From Omphiscola glabra (taxonomy: Eukaryota; Mollusca; Gastropoda; Lymnaeidae): 64,000 nt of DNA. Within the stretch, counting starts at the first letter, position 1. Each line of letters starts with the position of its first letter. The notes beneath the pieces are model-generated. The model saw nothing but the letters and a program-made list of their open reading frames with translations. It had not been told where the DNA came from and ran no database searches. Positions 20,871-34,592 of the stretch are shown here, one piece after another. The stretch spans positions 13,423,062-13,487,061 of the forward strand of contig OZ024797.1 of NCBI GenBank assembly GCA_964017045.1. The letters run 5' to 3'. The translations under genes and the position numbers were made by a program.

Positions 20871-23040
20871 AATCGGTATTTATTTCCGAAATTAACTTTT
20901 TTCACCATTTTAATTAATATATTATAACTCCAAACACTTCGTTTATTCTAAATGTCTGACCCAACAAAGATTCTTGATAACTCGACTATAGTGTTCGTGA
21001 CCACGAACAAAGATTTTAAAAAAAACAAGACTCTCTAAACACAATACCAGAATTTAAAAAAAAAGAAAGAAAAACAATAAGTCTCATATTAGTTTCACAA
21101 TACAGAAAACATGTATGGCACCACAGACTTAAGGCTTTTTTTCACAAACATAATTACACAAACATTACATTAGAAACACGTTTTAGATTTAAAATACAAA
21201 ACATGATTCAAAACATAATTTAAGAAAATATATTAAGAGCGTCATACATTAATTATTTTTGTTTATAATTCCAACTCATAAAGACATCACGTTAAAGAAA
21301 GTATTAAAGAAACAATTTTTAATATAGTACACAGTATTTAATTAGAATTTCAGTAACTATAATGTGAAAATTTTATTTCAGCACATGATTTACATTTTTG
21401 TTTAAGTTAACCCTTAGGTATTTTTGCCTGTAAATAGTTTATTCTGTACATTATTAAGCATTTATTTGAATTTTAAAAAAAAAAATAGGAAGGGAGAGAA
21501 CTGCATTCGCCTTAAGAGATCGAATGAATGTCTTGATATCCTCCATTTTAACAATAAATTGACTCTAGTCTGCAACAACGATGAACTCTTTCTAGTTTGA
21601 AATATTTTCCATGCTGTACCCAATGGAACAAACACCACCAATGAGCTACCTTGACTTGAATGACGCCCCGGTTCGAATTCTCAAAAGTTCACCCTCCACA
21701 CACGCATCTTTTACACATTAGGGGGGTCACTCAAAAATGACGCCACGCAAATTTTGCCGAATTTTTACCCCCCTCTCAGCCCATCGTCACAAATCGTGCA
21801 ACCCCCCCCCCCCTTTATAAACATGCCTTCTGTCCACTACTGTCCTTTACAAACCCTTGAGAAATTCACCTCCCATTGATATCAAATTACTCCACATGTG
21901 ACAGAAACATTTATTAAGATCAGTGGTTCTTAACCATGGGTAAAAGTACCTCTCCAGCCCTGAGGTGCAGAAGACCAAAAAATTGTATTTGCTGCCATTT
22001 CTAGTTGTTGCTGCTTTTTAAAAAAAAAAATTTAAATGTGCATTTTGATTTGCCGCAGTAAATATTTCTGGTGAATTTTGTTTGCCCATTTGGTCTACTT
22101 GTATTGGGGATTTTTTCTTCTTGTTTATAAAAAGTTAAAACTAAATTATTTCATTATTTTTTATATTTTAAAATATAATTTATATGGTTTTGGAGGGGGG
22201 GTGTTTAAAACGAAGTGGGCCTGAAGCGCAGCAAAAAAGGTTAAGCCTCCATGCCCTAGAGCATTTACTAAGATCACCCTCCCCCCACCCCCGGGGCCAA
22301 CTATTCTTTTTTTTTTGTTCCATCCCGTCTCCACATTTTGGACATAAAATTCTCTCGACTGTCAATGTCACAACACCCATTTTCTCCCATTACGTGGCGT
22401 CCTGTGACTTGATCAGAGGCCGTTTTCGGACCTCGCACACCTGTAGTGATTCTCTCAGTGATCGTAGTTTTATAATAAAATGATTATAATTTTTTTAATA
22501 AAATAGTAATGTTAAAAATGTCCATAATTTAGGGTTATTAAGTGCATTTCTTCACTATAATATTCCCTTTTCATGTGAAGTTAAATTGCTTAACCCTTCC
22601 ACCCCCCCACGGGGTCACAACTCGACACAAAAATGTGACCTCCTCCCAGCTAGACGCGTGACGTTATTCATGGACGTTCTCTTATCCATTACCCCCCCCC
22701 CCCTTTCAAGGCCATCTGGGATTATCCCCCTCTTTACAGCTCTAATGTAAGCCCTTGCTTGCACCCGCCTTTAGCTCCTGAGTCAGCACGCAGTGATGTG
22801 CTATTTTTTTTAAACTTAATTTTATACATTTTTCCTTTTCATATAACGTAGTCACTTTGATTCTATAAAATGGGGTCATGGGCAACTTTGGTTCTATAAA
22901 CATAGAGGTGCAACTCAAAAAATGCTTAGAGCATGTGACTCCCTGTATTATTAAAAATATGTTTAAATAAATAGTTCTGACAAGATTACTAACACTTGAA
23001 ATTGTATCGGCATACCTCAAATCTTGACAGACATTTGTAT
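20871..23040. other. non-coding, AT-rich with poly-C runs
   Basis: No exons. A hAT-like left end (CAGTGGTTCTTAACC at about 21925) is visible, but I could not find its partner or a TSD. Poly-C runs lie at about 21800 and 22690. Confidence 0.4.
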
Positions 23041-23059
23041 TATTAAGTAATTATTCACA

Positions 23060-23480
23060 CGTCAAGCGAATGCAACCTGGTCGCAAACCTAAGGACGTGC
23101 TGTACAGCGAGCTGGCGACAGGGAAAAGGTCAGTTGGACGGCCTCGTCTCAGATACTTAGACATATGCAAAAGAGACATGAAGGCAGCCAAAATCAACAT
23201 CTCAAATTGGGAGGACCTGGCGGAGGATCGATACACATGGCGGGGCATCGTGAAGGCAGGATCACTACGTGCAGAGGAGCTCTACATGGCGGAAGCAGCT
23301 GTAAAGAGAGCGCCGAGAAAGGCCAGAAAACACTGCTCCACCGCATTCGTGTGTGGGACATGCAAAAGAGACTGCCACTCGAGGATCGGTCTCACTAGCC
23401 ACACCAAGAGCTGCAATCAGAAAAGATAAATCTATCGTCTCTCGTAGACGGAAAGATGCCATACATACATACATATTCAC
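23060..23480 (+). pseudogene. LINE 3' end with C-terminal zinc finger and CATA tail
   Basis: One frame encodes MQPGRKPKDVLYSELATGKR, SVGRPRLRYLDICKRDMKAA, then ends with CGTCKRDCHSRIGLTSHTKS plus C, a C2H2-type finger common at LINE C-termini. The stop TAA is at about 23427. A CATACATACATAC tail closes the copy. The frame is intact over about 119 codons, which suggests a relatively young but severely 5'-truncated insertion. Confidence 0.85.
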
Positions 23481-24237
23481 ACGTGTGCAGAATTTGTGCA
23501 TCGGGGTCGGAATTTCCCGTTTTCTGAACCTTACTTTCTTTTCATTAATCCAAATTGCACGTTTCGAACTGGAAATCATCTGACTTTCGACAGCCAAGAT
23601 AAATAACATTCAGGAAAACGGACTAGAAGAAATGGTGTGATTATGCGAACTAGAAATGGGGTAATTTATATCTATGTTAGTAGAATTTTATCAGTTAAAC
23701 GTGAATAAAATCACGAGACACGTGACTGTGTCAATGTGTTTTCATGGTTTAACCCAACAATGGCGTGAAGAGATAAAAGGAAATTATAATATGTTTATAT
23801 GTCTTTGAAACCGGAACAGGAAGTTGTGCGAAGTGTTAGGAAGATGGCTTTGCTCAGATGATTCTTTTTTAAAAAACTGTACAGAATAATCCGAGCCGTC
23901 GCTTGTGCCCTAATGGGCCCAGGGACTTTAAGGGGTCTAAAGTTGAGACGCTTAAAAAATGGTATTTTAAATAAATAAATGTTAACCTTGAATGCACTGG
24001 CACAAACCAAAAAGTGGCAGGCCTCCTCCAAAAGTCACATGAGAGCTCTGGGTTAATGTAACCCCTTTTGGTAGAGTATCAGACACAAATAAACGTTTTT
24101 CGGATTCAAATTTAAACAACGTTTCGTTTTTCCCAGCGCAAACATTGTAACCGTGCAACTAACAAAGCAATTACCATGTGGTAGTAGCTGATAAAGATAA
24201 CTTCTTGTTGTCTTGATTACAAACCGTGTGGTTCAAT
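23481..24237. other. non-coding, nothing recognised
   Basis: No exon or clear transposon boundary is supported. Confidence 0.35.
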
Positions 24238-24238
24238 T

Positions 24239-24632
24239 CAATGGACTACGGTTAGTCGATTGTTTTGTCACGTGATACGTGTAAAAACAAGTAATACTTC
24301 CGGTAGGCTGTCTGCAACACACTAGTCGCTCACAAATTTTTCTTCAAACAACTTTCTTCCTTTAATCATAACTGAATTATAATTATTGTCACATTTATTG
24401 AATGTCATTTAAAGAAACGCGTGTATTCAAGAATATTTTGAAAAGTAAAATTTTTAATTAACACTGGGGAAGCGCTGATGGAGACAAACATTTTGCTTTA
24501 GAATTAATGATAATGGCAATGGCTGATCAGCTGTTATCTGTTGTTATGTGTTGTTATGTGTAGCAGAAAGCCTACCAATGGCTGGTACGTATCACGTGAC
24601 AAAACAAGGAAGTGACTAATCGTAGTCCATTG
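24239..24632. mobile_element. MITE family A copy 1 (E-box containing TIRs)
   Basis: The left end CAATGGACTACGGTTAGTCG and right end GACTAATCGTAGTCCATTG are inverses. A second inverted block, TTTTGTCACGTGATACGT, lies just inside each end. A near-identical copy is at 49942-50326. There is no coding capacity. Superfamily is undecided because no clear target duplication is visible. Confidence 0.8.
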
Positions 24633-25064
24633 TAACAAACGGTACCACCTATGTTTGGCCTGTGTCAACTCCTCTGTTCTACTAGATTGGTAATTCGTCT
24701 AGTTCTTTCGCACGTTGTAATTCGTCGTGCTAATATTGAATCAGCTCAAGTCCTTTATCACAATATATGTAACTTTTATACCTCATAATATACACATGCT
24801 TTAATTTCCATAAACACATGCATACAGCGCAGTTCGCTATCAGACAGAAATAAATCACATCCCACTTCCACAAACTCTATTGACGACTGCCAGACGAATA
24901 AAACGCACGTCACGATACAGACCAGACAATGCGTCCAAAGGAGCATAAAAATACGTCAGCAAGTCAAGCGCGGGAAGAGCGTTCACTAACTAATGAAAAC
25001 TCACACATACACCCGCGTGATCAAACAAAAATATTCAGTCGCAACAATTAATGAACGAAGTGGC

Positions 25065-25488
25065 TATTGGTACCCGGGTACCGGAAGTGAGAGGTTGGGA
25101 TTAAAAAATAATTTAAAATATTATTGTTGGGCTTGTAAGACCCAATGAGGTATCAAATAAAAGATAATTGAATGGACAATACGTTTGTAAACTTAATTCT
25201 TCATTTTAACTAAAATAAACTAATACAAATGACATCCGAATAGCATTAGTCAAAATGAACCCAGACACGCAGCGCCGCCATTGGCACCCGGGTACCTTTA
25301 GACTCAATGCTATTCGGATGTCATTTGTGGTAGTTTATTTTAGTAAAACGGAAGAATTGAGGTTACAAACGTATAGTACATTCAATTATCTTTCATTTGA
25401 TACCTCATTTTGTCTTACAAACTTAACAATAATATTTTAAAACGTTTTTTAATCCCAATCTCTCAATTCTGGTACCCGGGTACCAATA
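25065..25488. mobile_element. foldback MITE family B copy 1, ~424 bp
   Basis: Two long inverted arms both begin ATTGGTACCCGGGTACC and carry the shared core CAATTATCTTTCATTTGATA (or its complement) and ACATCCGAATAGCATT. The centre is a GC-rich patch (CGCAGCGCCGCCATTGGCAC). Further copies are at 39048 (half) and 57705. It has no ORF and the arms would form a large hairpin. Confidence 0.8.
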
Positions 25489-26123
25489 GGTGCAACCATT
25501 AATGAACTCCCATGTTTGACAGCCAGGTGGTTGTCGGAAACATTATATTCATATACAGTCTTCTAAATGTTAAATTTGAAACTGCAGTTAATGGATGTAT
25601 AGATCTCCAAAAGTGCACCAACAGAGCAATATTTATTTTACAAATTTAACAGAAAAGTAACTAACTAGATGTACTGTCTGCCTAGCTTTTCTTTTAAAAT
25701 TTCAAACCAATTTGGCAATAATGTCTAAATGTTTTGTGTGTTCGAGTACCCAGTATCGGAATCGTTTCAAAAGATAGTAAACTATAAAATTATTCGTTGT
25801 TTTTTTAAATATTTTATGGTTCGATACTATCAAAAACACAAACGGCATCGTTTCACTGATAAAGATGAATTGGGTCATTTTTTAAGTTTTAATTCATTTG
25901 AATGCTTTATTTGAAAGGCGCTATTAATTTATTTTATTTTAATTTTACTTTAGTTGGGTTTTTTTTGTCGGTTGGGGGTTGTAGGAAATGTCTAGACTAT
26001 ATGTATATCACATTTTTAAGACATAAAGAATTTCACCATACAAGATCAATTATTTAAATAATTCTGAAATAGTTTCTTTTTTATTTTTTACATTTTTTTT
26101 TTTTACTTTTTATTCAATTTTAG
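25489..26123. other. non-coding, nothing recognised
   Basis: Very AT-rich. It may be an intron or 5' flank of the 7TM gene. Confidence 0.35.
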
Positions 26124-26244
26124 TCTTCCTAACGATATTGGGCCAAGGTGAATTGGCTGGAAAAAATCAAAGATTGCGCCGGTCAGAAGAACAAACCAAA
26201 CGACTTCAGCAAGAAAGTAAAAATGACAAAAATGATTTATTTAC
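26124..26244 (+). CDS. possible upstream exon of the 7TM gene
   Basis: A T-rich tract ending TTTTAG precedes 121 nt that are open in only one frame and end at a consensus donor GTAAGC. That frame reads FLTILGQGELAGKNQRLRRS then EEQTKRLQQESKNDKNDLF. The phase (two bases, 39 codons, two bases) joins an acceptor at 28126 to give LFTTSGVIKMLELV with no stop. The first residues could be the end of a signal peptide, but the exon with the start is not visible. Membership of the 7TM gene is inferred from phase and position only. Confidence 0.5.
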
Positions 26245-26524
26245 GTAAGCAACCCACCTTCAGCTATTGGGTTCATTGAGAGAGTTTACAAATTACGTAG
26301 AAAAATAGTCAAGTCAAGATTTACCTTTTTTTTTTAAAAAAATAGTTTTTATATAATAATTTATTGCCAATTTTGTTTAGTTCATTTCTCTGTTAATTAT
26401 TTTATCCTACTAAGAGGAAAATATTATATCATAGTACACATAATAACATCAAATAAATGACCAGCACAAACATAATTTATGATCCATAGTAAATGAGAAT
26501 GGAGTAAGGAATTCCTGTTATAAA

Positions 26525-26660
26525 AGTGCAAACATAGCAATATGTTGTATTTAGAGCACTCACATAGCAATGTGTTATATTTAGAGCACTCGCATAGCAA
26601 TGTGTTATATTTAAAGCACGCACATAGCAATGTGTTATATTTAGAGCATTCGCATAAAAT
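26525..26660. repeat. 30-bp tandem repeat, 4-5 copies
   Basis: Unit CATAGCAATGTGTTATATTT plus AGAGCACTCG with point variants. Confidence 0.85.
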
Positions 26661-26689
26661 TAAAGTAAGAATAAATCCCATTTAACCAT

Positions 26690-27548
26690 GCGGTCCCATT
26701 TAACCAGGCCAGATTGTGGCAGCATGCACTAATGTGGGAGCGGCTCCCTTTAACCAGGCCAGATTGTGGCACCATACACTACTGTGGGGGCGGTCCCATT
26801 TAACCAGGCCAGATTGTGGCTCCATACACTACTGTGGGAGCGGTCCCATTTAACCAGGCCAGATTGTGGCACCATACACTACTGTGGGAGCGGTCCCATT
26901 TAACCAGTCCAGATTGTGGCTCCATACACTACTGTGGGAGCGGTCCCATTTAACCAGGCCAGATTGTGGCTCCATACACTACTGTGGGAGTGGTCCCATT
27001 TAACCAGACCAGATTGTGGCACCATACACTACTGTAGGAGCGGTTCCATTTAACCCGGCTAGATTGTGGCACCATACACTACTGTGGGAGCAGTCCCATT
27101 TAACCAGTCCAGATTGTGGCACCATACACTACTGTGGGAGCGGTCCCATTTAACCAGTCCAGATTGTGGCTCCATACACTACTGTGGGAGCGGTCCCGTT
27201 TAACCAGGTAAGATTGTGGCACCATACACTACTGTATGAGCGGTTCCATTTAATCAGGCCAGATTGTGGAACCATGCATTACTGTAGGAGCGGTTCCATT
27301 TAACCAGGCCAGATTGTAGCATCATACACTACTGTAGGAGCGGTTCCATTTAACCAGGCCGGATTGTGGCACCATACACTACTGTGGGAGCGGTCCCCTT
27401 TAACCAGGCCAGATTGTGGCACCATACACTACTGTGGGAGCGGTCCCATTTAACCAGTCCAGATTGTGGCTCCATACACTACTGTGGGAGCGGTCCCATT
27501 TAACCAGGCCAGATTGTGGGACCATACACTACTGTGGGAGCGGTCCCT
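26690..27548. repeat. 50-bp minisatellite, about 17 copies
   Basis: The unit contains GCGGTCCCATTTAACCAGGC, AGATTGTGGCACCATACACT and ACTGTGGGA, period 50 bp. Variants include GGCTCC for GGCACC and CAGTCC for CAGGCC. It lies in the putative first visible intron of the 7TM gene. Confidence 0.95.
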
Positions 27549-27579
27549 CGTAGTTTTCGTTCCGAGTTCGCTCTTCGAA

Positions 27580-27778
27580 CACGGTGTCCGTTACTTGGTG
27601 TCCGTTTACTTGGTGTCCGTTTACTTGGTGTCCGATTACTTGGTGTCCGATTACTTGGTTTCCGATTACTTGGTGTCCGTTTACTTGGTGTCCGATTACT
27701 TGGTGTCCGTTTACTTGGTGTCCGTTTACTTGGTGTCCGTTTACTTGATTTCCGTTTACTTGGTGTCCGTTTAGTTTC
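27580..27778. repeat. 15-bp minisatellite (TTTACTTGGTGTCCG)
   Basis: Thirteen or so copies, with GATTACTTGG variants. It is in frame, so a YLVSV-type pentapeptide frame appears, which I do not consider coding. Confidence 0.95.
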
Positions 27779-28126
27779 CCCGTAGACTGACCTGTTTACT
27801 CTTACGATTTTGGCGTACAATGTACGATTTTTAGGTGTATACATTTTATATAATGTATGTTTATTTTTTTACTATTAATATAATGTATTGAATGATTTTG
27901 TGATGATAGTGTACGATTTTAAGAGTTTGAGGGTAAACAGCTCTGCCCGTAGATAATCGGGCCATGAAGACATTTACTTTGAAATCAATGAAAATATGTA
28001 TGCATGCACTCACCAGTCAAAAGCAAATATTTTTTTTCTTTGGAAGCCAAAAAAATTTCAGTGATCTAACTTACACAACTGTATTATTGATTGTTTTGTT
28101 TTTGTTGTTCAAGATAACCTATAGAG

Positions 28127-28241
28127 TACATCTGGCGTCATAAAAATGCTTGAGTTGGTGCTGCACTACATCTCCTTCACTTTGATGGTGATCATAATAT
28201 GCTTGGCTTGTATCTTGATGGTCTTCACCAAAGACACTCAG
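28127..28241 (+). CDS. 7TM gene exon: TM1
   Basis: Encodes MLELVLHYISFTLMVIIICL and ACILMVFTKDTQ, ending CAG before donor GTAAGA. ATG 28146 is the first Met. The codons before it (SGVIK) are open back to acceptor AGAG|T at 28126, which is phase-compatible with the exon at 26124. If that exon is wrong, ATG 28146 would be the start. Confidence 0.7.
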
Positions 28242-31200
28242 GTAAGACGTTTCTTAAGTAGCATACATTTTTTTATCACCGGACACTCACTAAATACGTC
28301 ACATAGGAGATGGCGTCGGTGGTTTCAGGGTTTCTTTCAGCCATTTCTAAAAGGGGGGGGGGGGGGAGTGCCCCCGGGTAAAGTCAAGTGCCCCCGTGGG
28401 AAAATGTCTGAAAGAAACACTGATCACATTGATGAACGAAGCCAAGACGATTGAATACCTAAGTTCAACAGTAATTCTTGTTATCTTAGCTTTGTTTTAA
28501 CAGGTCATCAGGCAAACCAACATGTCAAATGAATTGTTTTATACCTGATGAATTTAAAAGTGCACTTACATGAAGTTCACTGAAGTGGAGTACACTAACA
28601 TGGAGTAAACTTACATGAGTACACTTACATAGAGCGCACTTACATGGAATACACTTATATGCGTACACTTAAATGGCGTAAACTTACATAGAGCTCACTT
28701 ACATCGAGTACACTTACATGGAGTACACTTACGCGGCGTTCACTTACATTTAATACACTTACATGGAGTATACTTACATGGAGTACACTTACGTGGAGTG
28801 CACTTACATGGAGTGCACTTACATGGAGTACACTTACATAGAGTACACTTACGTGGAGTACACTTACTTGGATTGCACTTACATGGAGTGCACTTACATA
28901 GAGTACACGTACATGGAGTACACTTACTCGGCGTTCACTTACATTTAATACACTTACATGGAGTACACTTACGTGGAGTGCACTTACATGGAGTGCACTT
29001 ACTTGGAGATATGACTGACAAACAGATTTCTTTTGATCACCCCTTTTTTAATTAGTGAAACAATATTTTCATAGACTTTGTCATTCACAACACGTCATTA
29101 CAAACAGTATTAGTTAGTCTGTGTCCTCGGGAAAAAAATGTATGACAACTTTTTTCTATTAGCTAAAAGGGATGTTTTAAAAGTTATTGCGAAAATGGAA
29201 AATAACATCAAATCACCGTCTCAAAAGAAAAGTATAAAAGAATGTTCCATTTTCCGAAAGTGTTGGAAATCCATTTAAAAATGTTGAATTCCATGCTAAT
29301 ATCAAATGTTATAATTGTTCTAAATTTATTTCTCTGAATGATGTATGGAAGATCTGTACAGGTCACTTTATGTCTCTTGGCTTTCTCCATAATTTTTTTA
29401 AACTAGACATTTCCTAATTGGCCCACACTCTCATTTCTCCCCCCAGAATCTGTCAGCGCTTGCAACGGCAAGGGAGAACATCCTCATCTATATCCTTAGT
29501 TTTGGGGCGATATTCCAAGCACTCAACATTGCACCGGTGTGTGGAATAGTAATGTTTTCATTAAGTAAAAAAAAATTTTTTTTTTAATCCAGCGATGATT
29601 TCAAACATTGATTTTATAGACTTAAAAAACTGTAGTGTAAAGGTAGTCAGGTATAGACTTAAGAAACTGTAGTGTAAAGGTAGTCAGGGTAGCTTTAAAT
29701 TTAAAATTAAAATGTGCATTGATGGGAGAAAGTAAGTGTGTCTATTTATTGAAAGGTCATTACTTTCTTATATAACCAAAAAGTAATCTTATACTTACAA
29801 TACTTTATACAGTGTAAACATGTGCAGTAAAAATGAAATAATTGCTTTTTTTATTTTCAAACACATTTTATAAATTGCACACAGCGATGTTGTCTTCTTC
29901 TTCTTCTCTATTTTGAGGACCCACGTTCAAGGTTTTGATCATTCTGGCTATTATTTTAAGAATATGTTGTGGTTTGCTTGGGGATAACTTTCAACTGTCA
30001 CTTTCTTTGGGGGGGGGGGGGGGTCAACAAAAGCTTTGTCTTTTAATCTATCGAAGTGTGCTTGGTCTCTCATTTACATATTTTTGTAATTTATGCAAAA
30101 ACATTTTCGCGTCTGTTTCGAAAACTAACCGGCAGCATCAAATTATCAGACCATTTCCGTCGCAATGTCAAGTTCCTTAATGCCAAGTTCCTCTATGTCA
30201 AGCTCCTCTATGTCAAGTTCCTCTATGCCAAGTTCCTCTGTGTTAAGGTCCTCTATGCCAAGCTGCTCTATGACAAGTTCCTCTATGCCTAGTTCCTCTA
30301 TAACAAATTCCTATATACCAAGTTCCTCTATGCCAAGTTCCTCTATGCCTAGTTCCTCTATCCCAAGTTCCTCTATGCCAAGTTCCTCTATGGCCAGCTC
30401 CTCCATGCCTTTATCTTCATATTACCACACAGCAGTGAGATATTTCAAATTTTCAATTTGAACGCAGAGTAACAACAAAAATTCGGAGCATACAAAAATG
30501 TGAGCTCCTTTATTTTCTTGGGGTTTTTTTTCATGAAAAATTTAAGGTGTTTAAATTATTAATATTCATCTATAACAATTTTCCACACAACAGATTTACT
30601 ATGCCAAATACCCGTTTTGGCGTGATTTCCGCCACCACACTTTGACGCCATCTGTTTTAAGATTGGTCTGTTCCTTCCAGCTCTGGCTGTTCCATTTTGG
30701 ATTTTGTTTGTTCCACGCCGCATTATTCCTGGGAATCTACAGGTATTTCATTTGTTCAGAAAGCACGATTGTATTTTGAAAACTTTAAAGTAGATAAAAC
30801 AAAACAAGGACTGTGTCCGCAGAAAGCTTTTTTTAAAAAATAAAATGTATTAATTAAATAGAATCACAGAGCTTGTGGGTGTTTAAACGGGTAATCCAAT
30901 AGCGATTGCCCTGGGGGCGGGGTGGGGGGGGGGGAGACACACATGCCGACCCGTATCCGGAAATTTGATCGAAAGAAATTTCGTCGACGGAAAATTGATC
31001 GACGGAAATTTGATCGAACGGAAATTTGGTAGAATTTTTTTTTATAGTTTATATTTATATGTTAAAGTTTTGCGTAAAATATCTTTTTGAACGCATTATT
31101 TAGTTTTACAGTATAGTATAGTATAGTGCGTTCAAAAAGAAATTTGACGAAAATTTTAACGTCTGAACTGAAAAAAGATTCGACCAACTTTCCGTTCGAT

Positions 31201-34200
31201 CAAATTTCCGTCGATCAATTTTCCATCGACGAAATCTCTTTCGATCAAATTTCCGGTAACCATGCCGACCGATCTTGTCGTTTAATTATTTCATACGCAG
31301 AGAAATGCATCAAAAGGAAACACGCGTTTGTTTGGGGGTTGTTTTTTTGTGTGGTTTTTACACATGAAGTAGATAGTTTGTTGTTAAAATACGCACAAAG
31401 TAGATAGTTTGTTGTTAAAATATGCACGAAGTAGATAGTTTGTTGTTAAAATACGCACAAAGTAGATAGTTTGTTGTTAAAATACGCACGAAGTAGATAG
31501 TTTATTGTTAAAATACGCACAAAGTAGATAGTTTGTTGTTAAAATACGCACGAAGTAGATAGTGTGTTGTTAAAATACGCACAAAGTAGATAGTTTGTTG
31601 TTAAAATATGCACGAAGTAGATAGTTTGTTGTTAAAATACGCACAAAGTAGATAGTTTGTTGTTAAAATACGCACAAAGTAGATAGTTTGTTGTTAAAAT
31701 ACGCACGAAGTAGATAGTTTGTTGTTGAAATAGGCACGAAGTAGATAGTTTGTTGTTAAAATACGCACGAAGTAGATAGTTTGTTGTTAAAATACGCACG
31801 AAGAAGATAGTTTGTTGTTAAAATACGCACGAAGTAGATAGTTTGTTGTTAAAATACGCACGAAGTAGATAGTTTGTTGTTAAAATACGCACGAAGTAGA
31901 TAGTTTGTTGTTAAAATACGCACGAAGTAGATAGTTTGTTGTTAAAATACGCACGAAGTAGATAGTTTGTTGTTAAAATACGCACGAAGTAGATAGTTTG
32001 TTGTTAAAATACGCACGAAGTAGATAGTTTGTTGTTAAAATACGCACGAAGTAGATAGTTTGTTGTTAAAATACGCACGGTAGATAGTTTGTTGTTAAAA
32101 TACGCATGAAGTAGATAGTTTGTTGTTAAAATGCGCACGAAGTAGATAGTTTGTTGTTAAATACGCACGAAGTAGATAGGTTTTTGGTAAAATACACATG
32201 AAGTAGATAGTTTGTTGTTTAAATACGCACGAGGAGTGGGTGAGTGTCACTTGTGAGGAGTGGGTGAGTGTCAGTTGTGAGGAATGTGTGAGTGTCAGTT
32301 GTGAGGAGTGTGTGAGTGTCAGTTTAGAAAAAAAAAAAAATTTAATATACATGTACAAGATAATAATGAAATGCCAATATTTTTGTATATAAATATATAT
32401 TTAGATACATGTATTATTTTTAAAAATATATCTTATGATAATAATGAAATTTCCAATGTCTTTGCATGTGAACTTGTTGTTGTAACGTTGTGCTTTTGAT
32501 TTCAGAATGACATTAAGAATAAATAAAAACAAGTTTTCGTCCAAAATCGCACGCCAGGCGTTCTTTGTGATCTGCTTGCCAACGCTCGCATTGATTGGAT
32601 ACTTCGTGGTGTGGCTCGTCTTCTATCAACACCCCCTGGAGTCATGCTTGACCTCACGCCATCACGATTACCTGTTCATTGGTCAGTCTGGCTAACTACT
32701 TCCTGTCGGCCTGTTTTCTAAAGCCCGCTGATTTCTTAACTTTCAACTTCTGTCCTCAATTTGTCTCCATGATTCATATTGAAGTTATCTCCTCCCACTT
32801 TTCCTGAAGGGCTTTTGTCTCTGAGCCTTTTGCCAGGTGATGGCCGTTCATCTATTACGAACGCAAAAAAAAAAATAATGTTAATGTCTCATAATAATAT
32901 CTCATAATAATGTCTCATGATAATGTCTCTTAATTATGTCTAATGATAATGTCTCATACTAATGTCTCATGATAATTTCTCTTAATTATGTCAAATGATA
33001 ATGTCTCATAATAATGCCTCATGATAATGTCTCAGAATAATGTAACATAATAATTTCTCATAATAATGTCTCATGATAATGTCTTATAATAATGTCTAGT
33101 GATAATGTCTAATGATAGTGTCTCATAATAATGTCTCATGATAATATATCATGATAATGACTCATAATAATGCCTCATGATAATGTCTAATGATAATGTC
33201 TCATAATAATGTCTCATGATAATGTCTACCGATAATGTCTCATAATAATGTCTCAAGATAATGTCTCAGAATAATGTAACATAATAATTTCTCATAATAA
33301 TGTCTCAATAATGTTTCATGATAATTTATCATGATATTGTCTAATGGTAATGTCTAATGATAATGTCTCATAATAATGTCTCATGATAATGTCTAAAGAT
33401 AATGTCTCATAATAATGTCTCAAGATAATGTCTCAGAATAATTTAACATAAAAATTTCTCATAATAATGTCTCATGATAATGTCTCATAAATGTCTAGTG
33501 ATAATGTCTAATGAGAGTGTCTCATAATAATGTCTCAGGATTATGTCTCTTAAGTATGTCAAAGTGTAATGTCTCATAATAATGTCTCATGATAATGTCT
33601 AAAGATAGTGTCTCATGATAATGTCTCATGATAATGTCTCATAATAATGTTTCATGATAATTTCTCATGATAATGTCTAATGATAATGTCTCAGAATAAT
33701 ATCTCATAATAAGTTGCATCATAATTTCTCTTGATATTGTCTCATGATAATGTCTAATGATAATGTCTCATAATAATGTCTCATGATAATGTCTAATGAT
33801 AATGGCTCATAATAATGTCTAATGATAATGTCTCATAATAATGGCTCATGATAATGTCTTAAATATTGTTTCATAATAATTTCTCATGATAATATCTCAT
33901 GATAATGTCTCATAATAATGTCTCATTATAATGTCTCAGAATAATGTAACATAATAATTTTTCATAATAATGTCTCATGATAATGTCTCATAATAATGTC
34001 TGATGATGACGCCTCATAATAATGTCTCATAATAATGTTTCATGATAATTTCTCATGATAATGTCTAATGATAATGTCTCATGATAATGTCTAATGATAA
34101 GTTCTCATAATTATGTCTAATGATGTCTCATAATAATGTCTCATGATAATGTCTAATGATAATGTCTCATAATAATGTCTAATGATAATGTCTCATAATA

Positions 34201-34592
34201 ATGGCTCATGATAATGTCTAAAATATTGTTTCATAATAATTTCTCATAATAATGTCTCATGATAATGTCTAATGATAAGTTCTCATAATTATGTCTAATG
34301 ATGTCTCATAATAATGTCTCATGATAATGTCTAATGATAATGTCTCATAATAATGTCTAATGATAATGTCTCATAATAATGGCTCATGATAATGTCTAAA
34401 ATATTGTTTCATAATAATTTCTCATAATAATGTCTCATGATAATGTCTCATGATAATGTCTAATGATAAGTTCTCATAATTATGTCTAATGATGTCTCAT
34501 AATAATGTCTCATGATAATGTCTAATGATAATGTCTCATAATAATGTCTCATAATAATTTTTCGTGGTAACTATTCACATTGTTCGATATGA

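Noticed and set aside
21640..21690. tRNA or tRNA-derived SINE (GGTTCGAATTC, B-box like)
   Set aside because: No A box at the right distance and no foldable acceptor or anticodon arms around it.
21925..21990. hAT insertion starting CAGTGGTTCTTAACC
   Set aside because: Only one terminus found, with no inverse end or 8-bp duplication, so boundaries cannot be given. The same applies to 54312 and 56285.
28763..29055. Tyr/Thr or His/Val-rich pentapeptide ORFs
   Set aside because: 15-bp minisatellite inside the 7TM gene intron. Open in more than one frame.
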